Below are positions 9,538-18,513 of a stretch of DNA of 64,000 nt, piece after piece. This stretch comes from CAKZQX01 sp034437035 (GTDB lineage Bacteria; Chloroflexota; Chloroflexia; Chloroflexales; Chloroflexaceae): positions 78,926 to 142,925 of the forward strand of contig DAOTUI010000072.1 of the NCBI GenBank assembly GCA_034437035.1, given 5' to 3'. The notes under the pieces are model-generated. The model saw nothing but the letters and a program-made list of their open reading frames with translations, ran no database searches and was not told the origin of the DNA. The position numbers were made by a program, and so were the translations under genes. Within the stretch, counting starts at the first letter, position 1, and each line of letters opens with the position of its first letter.

Positions 9538-10335
9538 CTATCCACGCTCCGCGCTATAGGCCGCAACTGCCGCAACTTCCAGACGGGCCAGTTCCAGCCG
9601 AAACGCCCAGTTCTGCGGGTCAGCATCCATCCGGGCAATCCATGCCGCTGCTCCCCCCAATGTTTCAAGCTCATCAGCATAGCGATCCAGCGTCTCAAAC
9701 TCCAGTCCTTCGGTTTCACAGTAGCCCATCCGCAGATCGGATATGCGCTGCAAAAAGAGTGGCCACGAGCAGTCACTGCCGACGGTATCGTCCCGGCACT
9801 CAGCCACGATATGCTGTGCTGCGCGACGCGCGAGCCCCCGCGAGGCGGCCGTTACATCCCAGGGCAGACCACTCACGGTGGCAAAGACATGGTTTACAAT
9901 GCCTTCGGTGTCACGCTGGATTCGGGGGTGCGAGTCAAAGGCGCGGCGCGTTCGCCCCAGCACAGTAAAATCATACTGCAAGAGTGTATCAAGTATCAGC
10001 CGCAGTTCATCGGGATAGTATTCCGCCCAGTGCAATACCCGGTCAAAGTCACAGAAGTGGATATGGGTGGCCTGCGGTACATTCACCAGAGCCTGCTCAA
10101 CGGCAAGCCGCCGCCACAACCCCAGATGCAAATGGCCCTGGGGTAAATCGGCCCCGCCACTACTAACATATGCACCGGTTGCCTGAAGCAACGAACGTGA
10201 CGCCGGTAGCGTTGCCGGTGTCACCAGAATAACAATAGAGCTATAGATTTCGTGCAGCAGTGGTACTATGCGCGCAGTCTGATCATAGAGGCGTCCATCA
10301 GCGTCATGGTGTGTTGCGGCGAGTGCAACCGTCAT
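9538..10335 (-). CDS. Glycosyltransferase-like conserved protein
   Basis: The protein has 265 aa and no signal peptide. The N-terminal half looks like a nucleotide-sugar transferase fold: a first strand MTVALAATHH, then hydrophobic strands, then IHFCDFDRVLHW, where CDFD resembles a metal-binding DxD. The C-terminal half is helical, with the repeated theme D-R-Y-A-D-E-L-E-T-L-G-G-A. I do not recognise a named family. It appears to be first in a two-gene unit with the aldolase. The function is tentative; the ORF is supported by codon use, size and lack of competing frames. Confidence 0.6.
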   Translation of the reverse strand: MTVALAATHHDADGRLYDQTARIVPLLHEIYSSIVILVTPATLPASRSLLQATGAYVSSGGADLPQGHLHLGLWRRLAVEQALVNVPQATHIHFCDFDRVLHWAEYYPDELRLILDTLLQYDFTVLGRTRRAFDSHPRIQRDTEGIVNHVFATVSGLPWDVTAASRGLARRAAQHIVAECRDDTVGSDCSWPLFLQRISDLRMGYCETEGLEFETLDRYADELETLGGAAAWIARMDADPQNWAFRLELARLEVAAVAAYSAERG

Positions 10336-10463
10336 GCCACCACCCTTTCGAGGTAGTTCAGATTTGAGGAATAGCAGGACACGGAGACTCCGTTGTGGAA
10401 CGATGGATCAAATATTGATCGTCTACCAGGATAATGCGGCTATTATAGCATACACCGAGATAC

Positions 10464-10499
10464 CACAAATGGCCTCGGCAATTGCCGAGGCCATTTGTG
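10464..10499. repeat. Perfect 36-bp palindrome
   Basis: CACAAATGGCCTCGGCAA is followed directly by its exact reverse complement, giving an 18-bp stem with no spacer. It lies upstream of the glycosyltransferase-like gene and next to the minisatellite. No T tract follows on either strand, so it is more likely a cruciform, a protein site or a processed hairpin than a simple terminator. Confidence 0.85.
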
Positions 10500-10615
10500 T
10501 ACTGTCTTTGTCGCCAGCTAACGCATCGCGTAGCAACGTACTGGTCTTTTGACTAAAATTTGTGCGTTGGATTCTTTAAAGCATACCGTAGGTTTTGTGC
10601 TGTGACGATGACTGA

Positions 10616-11058
10616 ATGTCGTGTTGTAACGCTAGTACGATGTCGTGTTGTAATGTCGTGTTGTAACGCTAGTACGATGTCGTGCTGTAATGTCGTGTTG
10701 TGCTGTTGTGCTGTGACGCTGGTACGATGTCGTGCTGTGCTGTTGTGCTGTGACGCTGATACGTTGTCGTGCTGTGCTGTTGTGCTGTGACGCTGATACG
10801 TTGTCATGCTGTGCTGTCGTGTTGTGACGTCGTGCTGTGATACTGGTACGATGTCGTGCTGTAATGTCGTGTTGTGATGTCGTGCTGTGATACTGGTACG
10901 ATGTCGTGCTGTAATGTCGTGTTGTGATGTCGTGCTGTAATGTCGTGTTGTGATGTCGTGCTGTAATGTCGTGTTGTGATGTCGTGCTGTGATACTGGTA
11001 CGATGTCGTGTTGTGACACTGGTACGATGTCGTGTTGTGATGCCTGCTGTGACGCTCC
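10616..11058. repeat. Minisatellite built from GTCGTGYTGTRAT-type units
   Basis: About 440 bp consist almost entirely of 13-bp units (GTCGTGCTGTAAT and GTCGTGTTGTGAT variants) interspersed with longer units ending in ACTGGTACGAT or ACGCTGATACGTT. Neighbouring units alternate C/T and A/G at fixed positions, giving a higher-order 26-bp period at 10860-10985. Long open frames exist on both strands, but they translate to His/Thr-rich or Cys-rich repeats that only mirror the nucleotide period, so I do not call a gene. Confidence 0.9.
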
Positions 11059-11358
11059 TACGACACGTTACAAGAACCAAATACTTCTGGCGTTTGACAG
11101 TTCTCGCTCCGGGGAGAGTTCGTTATTGTTGTTGTGCGATGTCCCGTTGCATCTATAGGATAGCATGCCGGTCCTTCTGGTTCAATGAGGCATGGGTCTT
11201 GAGCGGAGTACACCACAGGTACCATGACCATGCTGACCATAAGTACCAGGGTAAAGTTACAGGTTGTTCATCGTTATAGCTCAACACTGAGGGCAATGCC
11301 CCCGGCGCAAGTGAACAGTTTATCACATTTATCCTGCAAGGCACGCCTGCAACCGGCG
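11059..11358. other. Intergenic region after the minisatellite
   Basis: About 300 bp lie between the tandem repeat and the end of the btpA-like gene. There is no convincing gene, RNA or inverted repeat; the short frames have no family features. Confidence 0.55.
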
Positions 11359-12222
11359 TTATCGGCCACCGGCCGCGCGTACAAAACGGCGCACCCGTTC
11401 GACATCAACCGGGTTGGCAATTACCCCATCCGCTTTGATGCTGCTGCCGACAATCACCCCATCGGCGACCTCCATGAACGCGGCGATGTTCTGCTCATCG
11501 GTTCCGCTGCCCAGAAGAATGGGGCGATCGCCGGCCAGTGCGCGTGCCTGGCGCACCTTCGCCAGATCCGGAGCATCACCCGTCATCCGCCCGGAAATGA
11601 TGAGCGCATCTGCACCAGAGAAGCGGGTCCACTCGATATGCGTTGCCAGGTCGATGCCGGGGAAGCGCACCGAATGCTTTTTATCGACATCGGCAAAGAT
11701 TTTAACATGTTCGGCGTGCAGTTCCTTGCGCCGGCGGAGGAGATCCGCCGCGCAGCCTTCGTCCCAACTACCCGCATCCCAGACGCCCGCGCCGGTGAAC
11801 ATGCAGACGCGGATAAAACCGGCTCCAGATGCCACGGCAATTCCCAACAGCGCTGTGCCGCCATTATGGACCAGATTGATCCCCAGCGGCAGGTCAACCG
11901 CTGACTTCACGGCATGCGCGACGACTGCCTGTGCTGCAATACTCTCCGGCTGGATATGCGGACCGGCCCGGAACGGGATGTCCCACATATTCTCGACAAT
12001 CACGCCATGACAGCCACCAGTTGCCAGCGCCTGCGCATCACGTACGGCATGCGCGATAATGGTATCCATGCCATAGCCGGTATAACCTGGTGCGCCCGGC
12101 AAGGGCCAGCAGTGAACCATGCCGATAACTGGTTTGGGTGTGCCAAAAATCTCACCGAGATCCTGGATTTGCAGGCTGTCAAGATAGGTTTTCCATGGTG
12201 GTGTCATATATCTGATCCTCAT
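11359..12222 (-). CDS. BtpA/SgcQ family protein
   Basis: The protein has 287 aa and is a TIM-barrel of the BtpA family. Signatures are VIGMVHCWPLPGAPGYTG near residue 33, VIVENMWDIPF, LGINLVHNGG, GFIRVCMFTGA and the C-terminal phosphate-binding-like ILLGSGTDEQN with GVIVGSSIK. BtpA affects photosystem I protein stability in cyanobacteria; SgcQ is a putative sugar-metabolism protein, and the reaction of the family is unknown. A PfkB-type kinase gene lies upstream on the same strand, so a sugar or nucleoside pathway is plausible. Repeat copies E1 and E2 separate the two genes, and E1 begins only 10 bp before this start codon. Confidence 0.85.
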   Translation of the reverse strand: MRIRYMTPPWKTYLDSLQIQDLGEIFGTPKPVIGMVHCWPLPGAPGYTGYGMDTIIAHAVRDAQALATGGCHGVIVENMWDIPFRAGPHIQPESIAAQAVVAHAVKSAVDLPLGINLVHNGGTALLGIAVASGAGFIRVCMFTGAGVWDAGSWDEGCAADLLRRRKELHAEHVKIFADVDKKHSVRFPGIDLATHIEWTRFSGADALIISGRMTGDAPDLAKVRQARALAGDRPILLGSGTDEQNIAAFMEVADGVIVGSSIKADGVIANPVDVERVRRFVRAAGGR

Positions 12223-12231
12223 GTTTCAATA

Positions 12232-12450
12232 ACAGGACGTACGCGGTGTGCGTGCAAACGGACCGTTTGCTCTCGATAACGGCGTATTTCGCCTGCGGCA
12301 GCATGGTACGTTTTTGTCTTTTTCCGAAACATGTGGCTCTCCGAGCCACATGTTTCGGAAAAAGACTGTCCCATTCCACCCTGCCGGAGGCGCATCGGGC
12401 CAGTTGTCCAGGCAGACGCCTGGGTTGGGAACCAACCGCGTAACTCCTGT
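12232..12450 (+). repeat. PAL200 palindromic repeat, copy E1
   Basis: Terminal inverted repeats are ACAGGACGTACGCGGT and ACCGCGTAACTCCTGT. Inner arms are CGCCTGCGGCAGCAT and CTGCCGGAGGCG, and the central stem is TTTTTCCGAAACATGTGGC with its reverse complement around CTCTCCGAG. It is in + orientation (CTGCGGCAG arm first) and lies just upstream of the btpA-family start codon. Confidence 0.9.
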
Positions 12451-12457
12451 CAATAAT

Positions 12458-12631
12458 ACACGTTACGGGGTCACTGACCCGACAGGAGATTCCGCCTCCG
12501 ACAGGGCAGAAGAAATCATCTTTTTTCACAAAAATTTTGTAAAAAAAGATCAAAAGTACCATGCTGCCGCAGGCGAATCGGGCTTTTGGTTGGTCAACAG
12601 ACCGAAATAAGGCTGCACCGTGTAACGCGTG
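12458..12631 (-). repeat. PAL200 palindromic repeat, copy E2
   Basis: Inverted-orientation copy: CGCCTCCGACAGGGC arm first, then GTACCATGCTGCCGCAGGCG. The central stem is shortened (TTTTTTCACAAAATTTTG). Ends are ACACGTTACGGGGT and ACCGTGTAACGCGT. It starts 7 bp after copy E1. Confidence 0.85.
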
Positions 12632-12637
12632 GAAATA

Positions 12638-12709
12638 CCAGGACGTACGCGGTGGATGGTCAAACCGGACGTTTGACCAGATGGAAGCCAGACTCGCCTG
12701 CGGCAGCAG
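12638..12709 (+). repeat. PAL200 half copy P1
   Basis: Only the left half is present, from the CCAGGACGTACGCGGTGG end to the CGCCTGCGGCAGCAG arm. It is cut off 9 bp before the stop codon of the pfkB-family gene, forming a tandem cluster of two and a half copies at 12232-12709. Confidence 0.8.
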
Positions 12710-12718
12710 AGATAGCGC

Positions 12719-13693
12719 CTAAAAATGCAGCAGATGCTGCAACGACGGCGCCAGCCGGCGGCGCAACTCGTCCCGACCGGGCAGGGCATCGGCCGCCCCC
12801 GGCCGGGTTGCCGTCAATGCCCCCAACATATTGCCGAGAAGCGCGCTCTCGTGTATACTCCCATGGTGAAGTAGCGCCCAGGCACACCCGGCAGCAAAGG
12901 CATCGCCGGAAGCGGTTGTGTCAATGGCCGTGACCGCCGGGGGACCGGCCTGCAGACGCTGGTCGCCGGTGGCAAGCGTACATCCCCGGCGCCCCTGCTT
13001 CAGGGCGAGATAGCGCCCCCCGTAACGCAACAGCGTGGTGACCGCCGTGACACGCTCCTGTCCCGGTAGCAGCAGGCACAGCTCATCTTCATTCAGACAG
13101 AGCAGCCACAGCCGGGGCAGAAGTTGGAAGATATCATCCGGGCACCGGCGAATCGCGGGAGTACTCAGGTCAAGCACGATGGGCACGCCCTGCGCGTCGG
13201 CAAGCTCAACTGCGCGGAGTGCGGCATCACGCTGGGCACCTTCGAGCAGCGCATGCGCGCTCAGGTAGAGAAGCTGAACGCGCATCAGCAAATCGGACGT
13301 AACCGCCGTGGCGTCAAAGGCAACATTCGCGCCACGAAAGCTAAACATGGTGCGCTGACCGCCGGGACTAATAATGGCGGCACAGGTGCCGGTAGCAAGG
13401 TATTCATCTTCCTGAATCAGGCTGATGTCAATGCCCCGCTGATCTGCTACGCGCAACGCCACGCCGGCCGCCGGATCACGGCCAACCCGACCCAGTAGTC
13501 GGGGATGACCACCCAGCACGGCAAATGTGACAGCCGCATTCAGCGCGGAACCGCCACTGCCCCACCGCAGTGACCGGGCGGTGCAATCGTCACCCTCGAC
13601 CGGGTAGGATGGGATAATCATGGTCATATCCGCGTTAATGTCACCAAGAACGGCGATGTTTGTTGTACGGCTGGTCAACATAGGTTCAATCAT
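12719..13693 (-). CDS. PfkB family carbohydrate/nucleoside kinase
   Basis: This is a ribokinase-fold sugar kinase of 324 aa from the start chosen at 13693 (AGGTG 6 nt upstream; in-frame ATGs also at 13717 and 13681). Visible motifs: GDINADM (first strand), GGSALNAAVTFAVLGG (PfkB signature 1), GRVGRDPAAG, LNEDEL, and the catalytic block DTTASGDAFAAG (signature 2) with the base Asp. The substrate could be ribose, fructose, adenosine or another ring sugar. The next gene on this strand is the BtpA-family gene. The HK gene diverges upstream, sharing a ~200-bp promoter region. Confidence 0.85.
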   Translation of the reverse strand: MIEPMLTSRTTNIAVLGDINADMTMIIPSYPVEGDDCTARSLRWGSGGSALNAAVTFAVLGGHPRLLGRVGRDPAAGVALRVADQRGIDISLIQEDEYLATGTCAAIISPGGQRTMFSFRGANVAFDATAVTSDLLMRVQLLYLSAHALLEGAQRDAALRAVELADAQGVPIVLDLSTPAIRRCPDDIFQLLPRLWLLCLNEDELCLLLPGQERVTAVTTLLRYGGRYLALKQGRRGCTLATGDQRLQAGPPAVTAIDTTASGDAFAAGCAWALLHHGSIHESALLGNMLGALTATRPGAADALPGRDELRRRLAPSLQHLLHF

Positions 13694-13779
13694 AGCACCT
13701 GGGATAAACAGACGCAACAGGATGTTAACAGGGACTGGTATTTACGACGTTGTATGAGTATAATTGTAATGTATCCTGC

Positions 13780-13808
13780 TTGTCAGGGCTCTTCCTTCGT
13801 TGTACAAT
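13780..13808 (+). promoter_or_regulatory. Sigma-70-type promoter before the hybrid histidine kinase gene
   Basis: TTGTCA at 13780-13785 and TACAAT at 13803-13808 are 17 bp apart. They lie 111 bp upstream of the chosen ATG at 13919 and inside an apparent N-terminal extension of the open frame, which supports the shorter start. A TATAAT at 13759 has no good -35. Confidence 0.5.
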
Positions 13809-13918
13809 GCAAAGCCCAGGATGAAAAAGTTGTGCGCTCTCCAGACGAGCGTACAGGTTCTCATGTGCCATACGTAGTGTTCGTCCTCCACGTGTTCCAT
13901 GCAACAAGCGCAGGTGGT

Positions 13919-16366
13919 ATGGAAGAAATCCTCATAATCGATGATAGCGAGCAAATCTGCCGGTTACTGGCAGAAATTGTCTTGCCGGACCTGGGCTATC
14001 GCCCAATTATAGCTCATACCGGAAAGCAGGGCCTTCGTCGCCTACGCCAGCAACTACCCGACCTTATTTTGCTCGACCTGCAGCTTCCCGACATTAGTGG
14101 ACTTGATCTGCTCCGCCTGATTGCGCAGGAGGGGTACGATGTGCCGGTTATTCTGATGACGGCGCATGGGTCGGAAAATATCGCGGTTGATGCGTTTCGG
14201 CTCGGTGCGCGGAACTATCTGATCAAGCCGTTTAGCGATACCGAAGCGCAGGCCGTGATTAACCAGGCGCTCCGGGAACGGCGCTTGCAGCGTGAGCGCG
14301 ACCGGCTGACCCGCAATTTGCAGCAGCGGGTGCAGGAGTTGACGGTGCTCTACAGCATCGGCAAGTCGGTCAGCACGCTGATGGACCTGGAGGAACTGCT
14401 GGAGCGGATTGTCGAAGCCGGGGTGTATATCACCCGCGCCGAAGAAGGCTTCCTGTTGCTACGTGATGAGAGTACGAATGAACTCTATTTGCGTGCCGCG
14501 AAGAACCTGGGTGAGCAGCGCGCCCAACGGCTGCGCATGCCGATTGACGACAGCCTCGCCGGGCAGGTGGTACGTACCGGCAAACCGATCCGCATCAATC
14601 AGGGCCAGGTCGGTACGGCGCTGAAAGTGAAGACCGGCTTCCTGGTTCGCTCAATTATCCAGGTGCCGCTGACGATGGGCCAGCAGGTGATCGGTGTGCT
14701 GGCCGTGGATAATCAGCAGGCCGACCGGGTCTTCAGCGAGAATGACCAGTATCTACTCTCCGCGCTGGCGGGGTATGCGGCCATTGCGATTGAGAATGCC
14801 CGACTGTATCAGCATATCAAGCAGAGCGAAGAGCGCTACCGGGATCTCTTTGCCAACGCCTACGATCTGATCTTTACGCTGGATCGCAATCTCTGCATTA
14901 CGACGATTAACAAGGCCGGGCAGCAACTGACCGGCTATTCGCTGGAGGAGTTACAGGGCCGCTCCCTCTCATCGCTCTGCCCAACGTCTTCCTGGGAAAG
15001 CGTCAAGTCGCTGTTTGTCGATCTCTTGCGTGGCGAAACGGTGCCGCCGTTTGAGCTTGAGATGATCCGGATCGACAACGAAACAATCTATCTCGAGGTC
15101 AGCGCCCGGCGCACCCGCGATGGGCAGCACAACGGCGGTCTGCACTGTATCGCCCGTAACCTGACCGAGCGGCGACGACTGGAGGAGCAACTGATCCAGG
15201 CCGAGAAACTCTCGGCAATTGGGCAACTGGTTGCCGGAGTTGCACATGAACTGAACAACCCGCTGACCAGCATCAGCGGCTACTCCCAACTCCTGCTACG
15301 TGATACATCGCTCCCCGAACGCGTTACCCAGGATGTTGAGCATATTCATACCCAGGCGGAACGGGCCGGGCGTATTGTACAGAATCTGCTGATCTTTGCC
15401 CGCGAACATAAGCCCGAACGCGTCACGGTAAATCTGAATGATGTGCTGCATAGTACGCTGAGTCTGCGGGCATACCAACTGCGCGTGGATAATATCAAAG
15501 TTGTCACCGATTACAACAAGAAGCTACCGCCGACGATTGCCGACCCCTATCAACTCCAACAGGTGTTCCTCAACCTGATTAATAATGCGCATCAGGCAAT
15601 GGCATCACGGGGCGGTCCCGGTACGCTGACCCTGCGCACACAACTGGTTGCACCGGCACGTGAAACCGGCGAGGGGGGTACACCCGGCCCGCAGATGCTT
15701 CGGGTGACCGTGAATGACACCGGGGTAGGTATTCCGGATCGGGAGTTGAACCGTATCTTCGATCCCTTTTTCACAACGAAGCCGGTTGGGCAGGGAACCG
15801 GGTTAGGACTCTCGATCTGCTTTGGCATTGTGCAGGAGCATAATGGACGGATCTGGGCCGAGAGTACGGTGGGTGTGGGAACTACGGTCTATGTTGATCT
15901 GCCGGTATTGACCCTGGAACCGGAGCCGGATGTGACGTTGCCGGTTGATGATACCACCGAAGAAGAACTCGATCTGGCCTACACGGTGCTGGTTGTGGAC
16001 GATGAAGAACCGGTTGGCACGTTGCTGGCCCGGTTGTTGCATGACCTGGGACATCAGTCACGTGTGGTGACGAGCGGTGAAGCTGCGTTAAAAGCATTGG
16101 CAGAGGAACAGTTTGATCTCATCCTGAGCGATGTTAAAATGCCGGGCATGAGCGGGTTTGATCTCTATCAGGTTATTCAACAGCGGTATCCGGAACTGGC
16201 ACAGCGGCTGGTGTTCATCACGGGCGATACACTGAGCCCGGCAACGCGCACCACCATTGCCCAGTTTGGAACCCCCTATCTGGCAAAACCGTTTGCCATT
16301 GATCGCCTGGAAGCGCTTGTGCGGAGTTTTCAGGGACAGCAGTCAGTACAACTAGGAAATGAGTAG
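13919..16366 (+). CDS. Hybrid sensor histidine kinase: REC-GAF-PAS-HisKA-HATPase-REC
   Basis: The protein has 815 aa and no membrane segment. Order: receiver (1-120; LIIDDSE, LILLDLQLPDISG, KPF), a short coiled coil, GAF (~140-290), PAS (~305-425), then a dimerisation and phosphoacceptor box VAHELNNPLTSISG with His443. Next come the ATPase N box NLINNAHQA, DTGVGIP, FDPFFTTKPVGQGTGLGLSI, and a C-terminal receiver (LVVDDEE, LILSDVKMPGMSG, LAKPF). It should take a signal through GAF/PAS and phosphorelay through its own receivers. The frame is open from 13754, but ATG 13919 follows CAGGTGG and begins the receiver exactly. No separate output regulator is adjacent. Confidence 0.92.
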   Translation: MEEILIIDDSEQICRLLAEIVLPDLGYRPIIAHTGKQGLRRLRQQLPDLILLDLQLPDISGLDLLRLIAQEGYDVPVILMTAHGSENIAVDAFRLGARNYLIKPFSDTEAQAVINQALRERRLQRERDRLTRNLQQRVQELTVLYSIGKSVSTLMDLEELLERIVEAGVYITRAEEGFLLLRDESTNELYLRAAKNLGEQRAQRLRMPIDDSLAGQVVRTGKPIRINQGQVGTALKVKTGFLVRSIIQVPLTMGQQVIGVLAVDNQQADRVFSENDQYLLSALAGYAAIAIENARLYQHIKQSEERYRDLFANAYDLIFTLDRNLCITTINKAGQQLTGYSLEELQGRSLSSLCPTSSWESVKSLFVDLLRGETVPPFELEMIRIDNETIYLEVSARRTRDGQHNGGLHCIARNLTERRRLEEQLIQAEKLSAIGQLVAGVAHELNNPLTSISGYSQLLLRDTSLPERVTQDVEHIHTQAERAGRIVQNLLIFAREHKPERVTVNLNDVLHSTLSLRAYQLRVDNIKVVTDYNKKLPPTIADPYQLQQVFLNLINNAHQAMASRGGPGTLTLRTQLVAPARETGEGGTPGPQMLRVTVNDTGVGIPDRELNRIFDPFFTTKPVGQGTGLGLSICFGIVQEHNGRIWAESTVGVGTTVYVDLPVLTLEPEPDVTLPVDDTTEEELDLAYTVLVVDDEEPVGTLLARLLHDLGHQSRVVTSGEAALKALAEEQFDLILSDVKMPGMSGFDLYQVIQQRYPELAQRLVFITGDTLSPATRTTIAQFGTPYLAKPFAIDRLEALVRSFQGQQSVQLGNE

Positions 16367-16431
16367 CAATTGAGTAAACAGGAACAGGATAGGATGATCG
16401 CAGCACGCAAAACCGCACCACGGAGGGGCAT

Positions 16432-17379
16432 GTGGATAAAGTGACAGCACAGGCGATTGCCGATATTGCTGCCAACAACTATGCCGGTGCAGCCGAGATA
16501 GCCGAACAGGGTGCGGAGGTCTTGCTGCGATGCGCACGAACCGGGGACGCGCCATCCCTGGAGGTTTTCCGTCAAGAGTTATTGATGACAATCTGGGGGC
16601 TGATTCACGCCCAACCCTCCATGGCGCCCCTGGTTAATCTGGTCAACGAGGTGTTGTGGAAGATTGAGTCGCGCGACTCACTCCGCACTCTGCGCCAGAC
16701 CGTGGTCGATATTACTAGCGATTTTAAGCGCCAGTTGCATGTACATGAGGCCGCCATTGCCGAGTCGGTGCTGCCCCTCATTCCCGAAGGGGCGCAGGTG
16801 CTGACGAACAGCCGCAGTACGACGGTGCGGGCCGCGTTGCGCCATGCTCAACGGGCCGGACGCCGGTTTAGCGTAACCTGCGCGGAGGGCCGGCCGGGGT
16901 ACGAGGGGCGGAAAATGGCAACCGAACTGGCCGAAGACGGCATTCCGGTTACATTGATGATCGATGCGCTGGCAGGTTCGTATGTGCCCCGTATGAGTCT
17001 GGTGCTGGTGGGAGCCGACCATCTGACCAGTCGGGGTTTGATGAATAAAGCGGGCACCTACAGTCTGGCACTGGCGGCGCATGCAAACAATGTGCCGATC
17101 TATGCGCTCTGCAGCAGCAACAAATTCCTGCCCCCCGGCTATACGCCACCGATACAGACCCACTGGCCCGCCGATCAGGTCTGGGAAGCCCCCCCGGCTG
17201 GGATTACGATCAAGAATCTCTATTTTGATTGCACGCCGTTGACGGAGCTTGCCGGATTGGTGACGGAGCAGGGCGTGCTTCCAACTGCCGGAATCGAGGG
17301 CTGGCTGGCCTCGATCCAGTTGCACCCGGCGCTGATGCGCACACCCGAGTCCGTTGAACAGCAGACGGTCGGGAATTAG
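16432..17379 (+). CDS. eIF-2B alpha/beta/delta family protein (sugar-phosphate isomerase-like)
   Basis: The protein has 315 aa and starts at GTG 16432, 5 bp after GGAGGGG. It has the helical N-terminal domain and Rossmann-like C-terminal domain of the IF-2B family, which also includes methylthioribose-1-phosphate isomerase and ribose-1,5-bisphosphate isomerase. Conserved pieces: LTNSRSTTVRAAL, CAEGRPGYEGRKMA, VLVGADHLTSRGLMNKAGTYSLALAA and YALCSSNKF. In bacteria such proteins are normally metabolic isomerases, not translation factors. It follows the kinase gene by 65 bp and ends 6 bp before the convergent glycosyltransferase gene. Confidence 0.82.
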   Translation: MDKVTAQAIADIAANNYAGAAEIAEQGAEVLLRCARTGDAPSLEVFRQELLMTIWGLIHAQPSMAPLVNLVNEVLWKIESRDSLRTLRQTVVDITSDFKRQLHVHEAAIAESVLPLIPEGAQVLTNSRSTTVRAALRHAQRAGRRFSVTCAEGRPGYEGRKMATELAEDGIPVTLMIDALAGSYVPRMSLVLVGADHLTSRGLMNKAGTYSLALAAHANNVPIYALCSSNKFLPPGYTPPIQTHWPADQVWEAPPAGITIKNLYFDCTPLTELAGLVTEQGVLPTAGIEGWLASIQLHPALMRTPESVEQQTVGN

Positions 17380-17385
17380 GCCGGT

Positions 17386-18513
17386 TTACCGCGCAACCGG
17401 CCTGTGCCCAACCCGCTGGTAGATCGCCAGGGTTTCGCGGGCGGTGCGTTCCCAGGAGAAACGTGCCGCCTGTGCCGGCCCCCCCTCCGCCAGTCTGTGG
17501 CGGAGCGCAGCATCGTTCCAGACATGCTCAAGCGCATCAGCCCAGGCCGCCACATCGCGCGGTGGCAGGCGTAGCGCCGCTTCCCCCACAATTTCCGGCA
17601 GACTGCCGACATCCGACACGAGCGTTGGCGCAGCACAGGCCAGCGCCTCAAGCACGGGCAATCCGAACCCCTCGTAGAGTGACGGATTGGCGTAGAGCAG
17701 GCAGGCATTGTAGAGCCAGAGCAGATCCTGCTGGTCCACTCCTCCCAGAAAGATCACCGCTTCCTCCAGCCGCAGATCGCGCACGGTCGTAAAAATCTCC
17801 TCATCGCGCCAGCCGCGTGTGCCGACCACCACCAGCAGATAGCGAATATTCCGCCGACGCTCCCGGCAGATATGCAACGCCCGGAGCAGCGTCGGCAGGT
17901 TCTTGCGCGGCTCCAGCGTGCTGACAAACAGCGCAAAGGTACCGGCCGCGATCACCTGCTCATCAAACCGGCGCGCCTCCCGCTCGCGCAGCAGTTGTGG
18001 CGCGAAGATCGGCGCGGCGGCTTCATACACCAGATCGACCCGCGCGGGCGGCAGATCCAGCAGTTCGCTGATATCCCGGCGCGTGGCGGCGGAGACGGCA
18101 ATCACCGCGTCGGCATGCCAGACCGAGGTGCGCACCTGGCTGTAGTAGCGGCGGGCCTGATCATCGAGAATTTCGGGATAATGCAGAAATGCCAGATCGT
18201 GGATCGTGACAACCGCCGGACATGGGCGCAACCGGGGCACGATAAAATCGGGGCAGTGCAGCAGATCAAGGCGCTGCCGCAGCAGTTCAACCGGGAGCGA
18301 CCACTGTTCCAGCCGGTGGTGCGGCGGCGTCCTGAGTGTGGCGCGCTGCACATTGGAGGAAACAACCAGCGGGCGCAGATGTTCCGGATGCTGCAGCGTC
18401 ACAAAGGTATCGTGGGCCGGCAGTGCCGCCAGCGCGGTCAAAAGCCGGCGCGTATATTCGGGAATGCCCCCGCGCCGGTACGCATTGAGCCGGGCATCGA
18501 TCCCTATGCGCAT
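17386..18513 (-). CDS. Glycosyltransferase family 4 (GT-B) protein
   Basis: The protein has 375 aa. The N-terminus MRIGIDARLNAYRRGGIPEYTRRLL is typical of GT4 enzymes. The C-terminal domain has STLEPRKNLPTLLRAL and the nucleotide-sugar binding block PSLYEGFGLPVLEALACAAPTLVSDVGSLPEIVG with the conserved E-x7-E pair. It probably transfers a sugar from UDP- or GDP-sugar to a glycan or lipid on the cytoplasmic face. Its start overlaps the stop of the upstream MBL gene (ATGA at 18513), so the two are translationally coupled. Confidence 0.9.
   Translation of the reverse strand: MRIGIDARLNAYRRGGIPEYTRRLLTALAALPAHDTFVTLQHPEHLRPLVVSSNVQRATLRTPPHHRLEQWSLPVELLRQRLDLLHCPDFIVPRLRPCPAVVTIHDLAFLHYPEILDDQARRYYSQVRTSVWHADAVIAVSAATRRDISELLDLPPARVDLVYEAAAPIFAPQLLREREARRFDEQVIAAGTFALFVSTLEPRKNLPTLLRALHICRERRRNIRYLLVVVGTRGWRDEEIFTTVRDLRLEEAVIFLGGVDQQDLLWLYNACLLYANPSLYEGFGLPVLEALACAAPTLVSDVGSLPEIVGEAALRLPPRDVAAWADALEHVWNDAALRHRLAEGGPAQAARFSWERTARETLAIYQRVGHRPVAR

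Noticed and set aside
10616..11058. CRISPR array
   Set aside because: The units are contiguous and degenerate with no unique spacers, and no cas genes are present.
10553..11080. Long open frames on both strands of the minisatellite, encoding His/Thr-rich or Cys-rich repeats
   Set aside because: They reflect the 13-bp repeat read in frame by chance; no start signal, no domain, and equally long frames exist on the opposite strand.
12226..12610. Several short frames within the repeat cluster
   Set aside because: They are translations of palindromic repeats; similar frames appear in every copy and on both strands.
13754..13918. N-terminal extension of the hybrid kinase
   Set aside because: It contains a TTGTCA-N17-TACAAT promoter and adds residues outside any domain; ATG 13919 starts the receiver domain and has a ribosome-binding site.
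16432..17379. Translation initiation factor function for the eIF2B-family gene
   Set aside because: Bacteria lack eIF2; bacterial members are metabolic isomerases, so the name describes the fold only.
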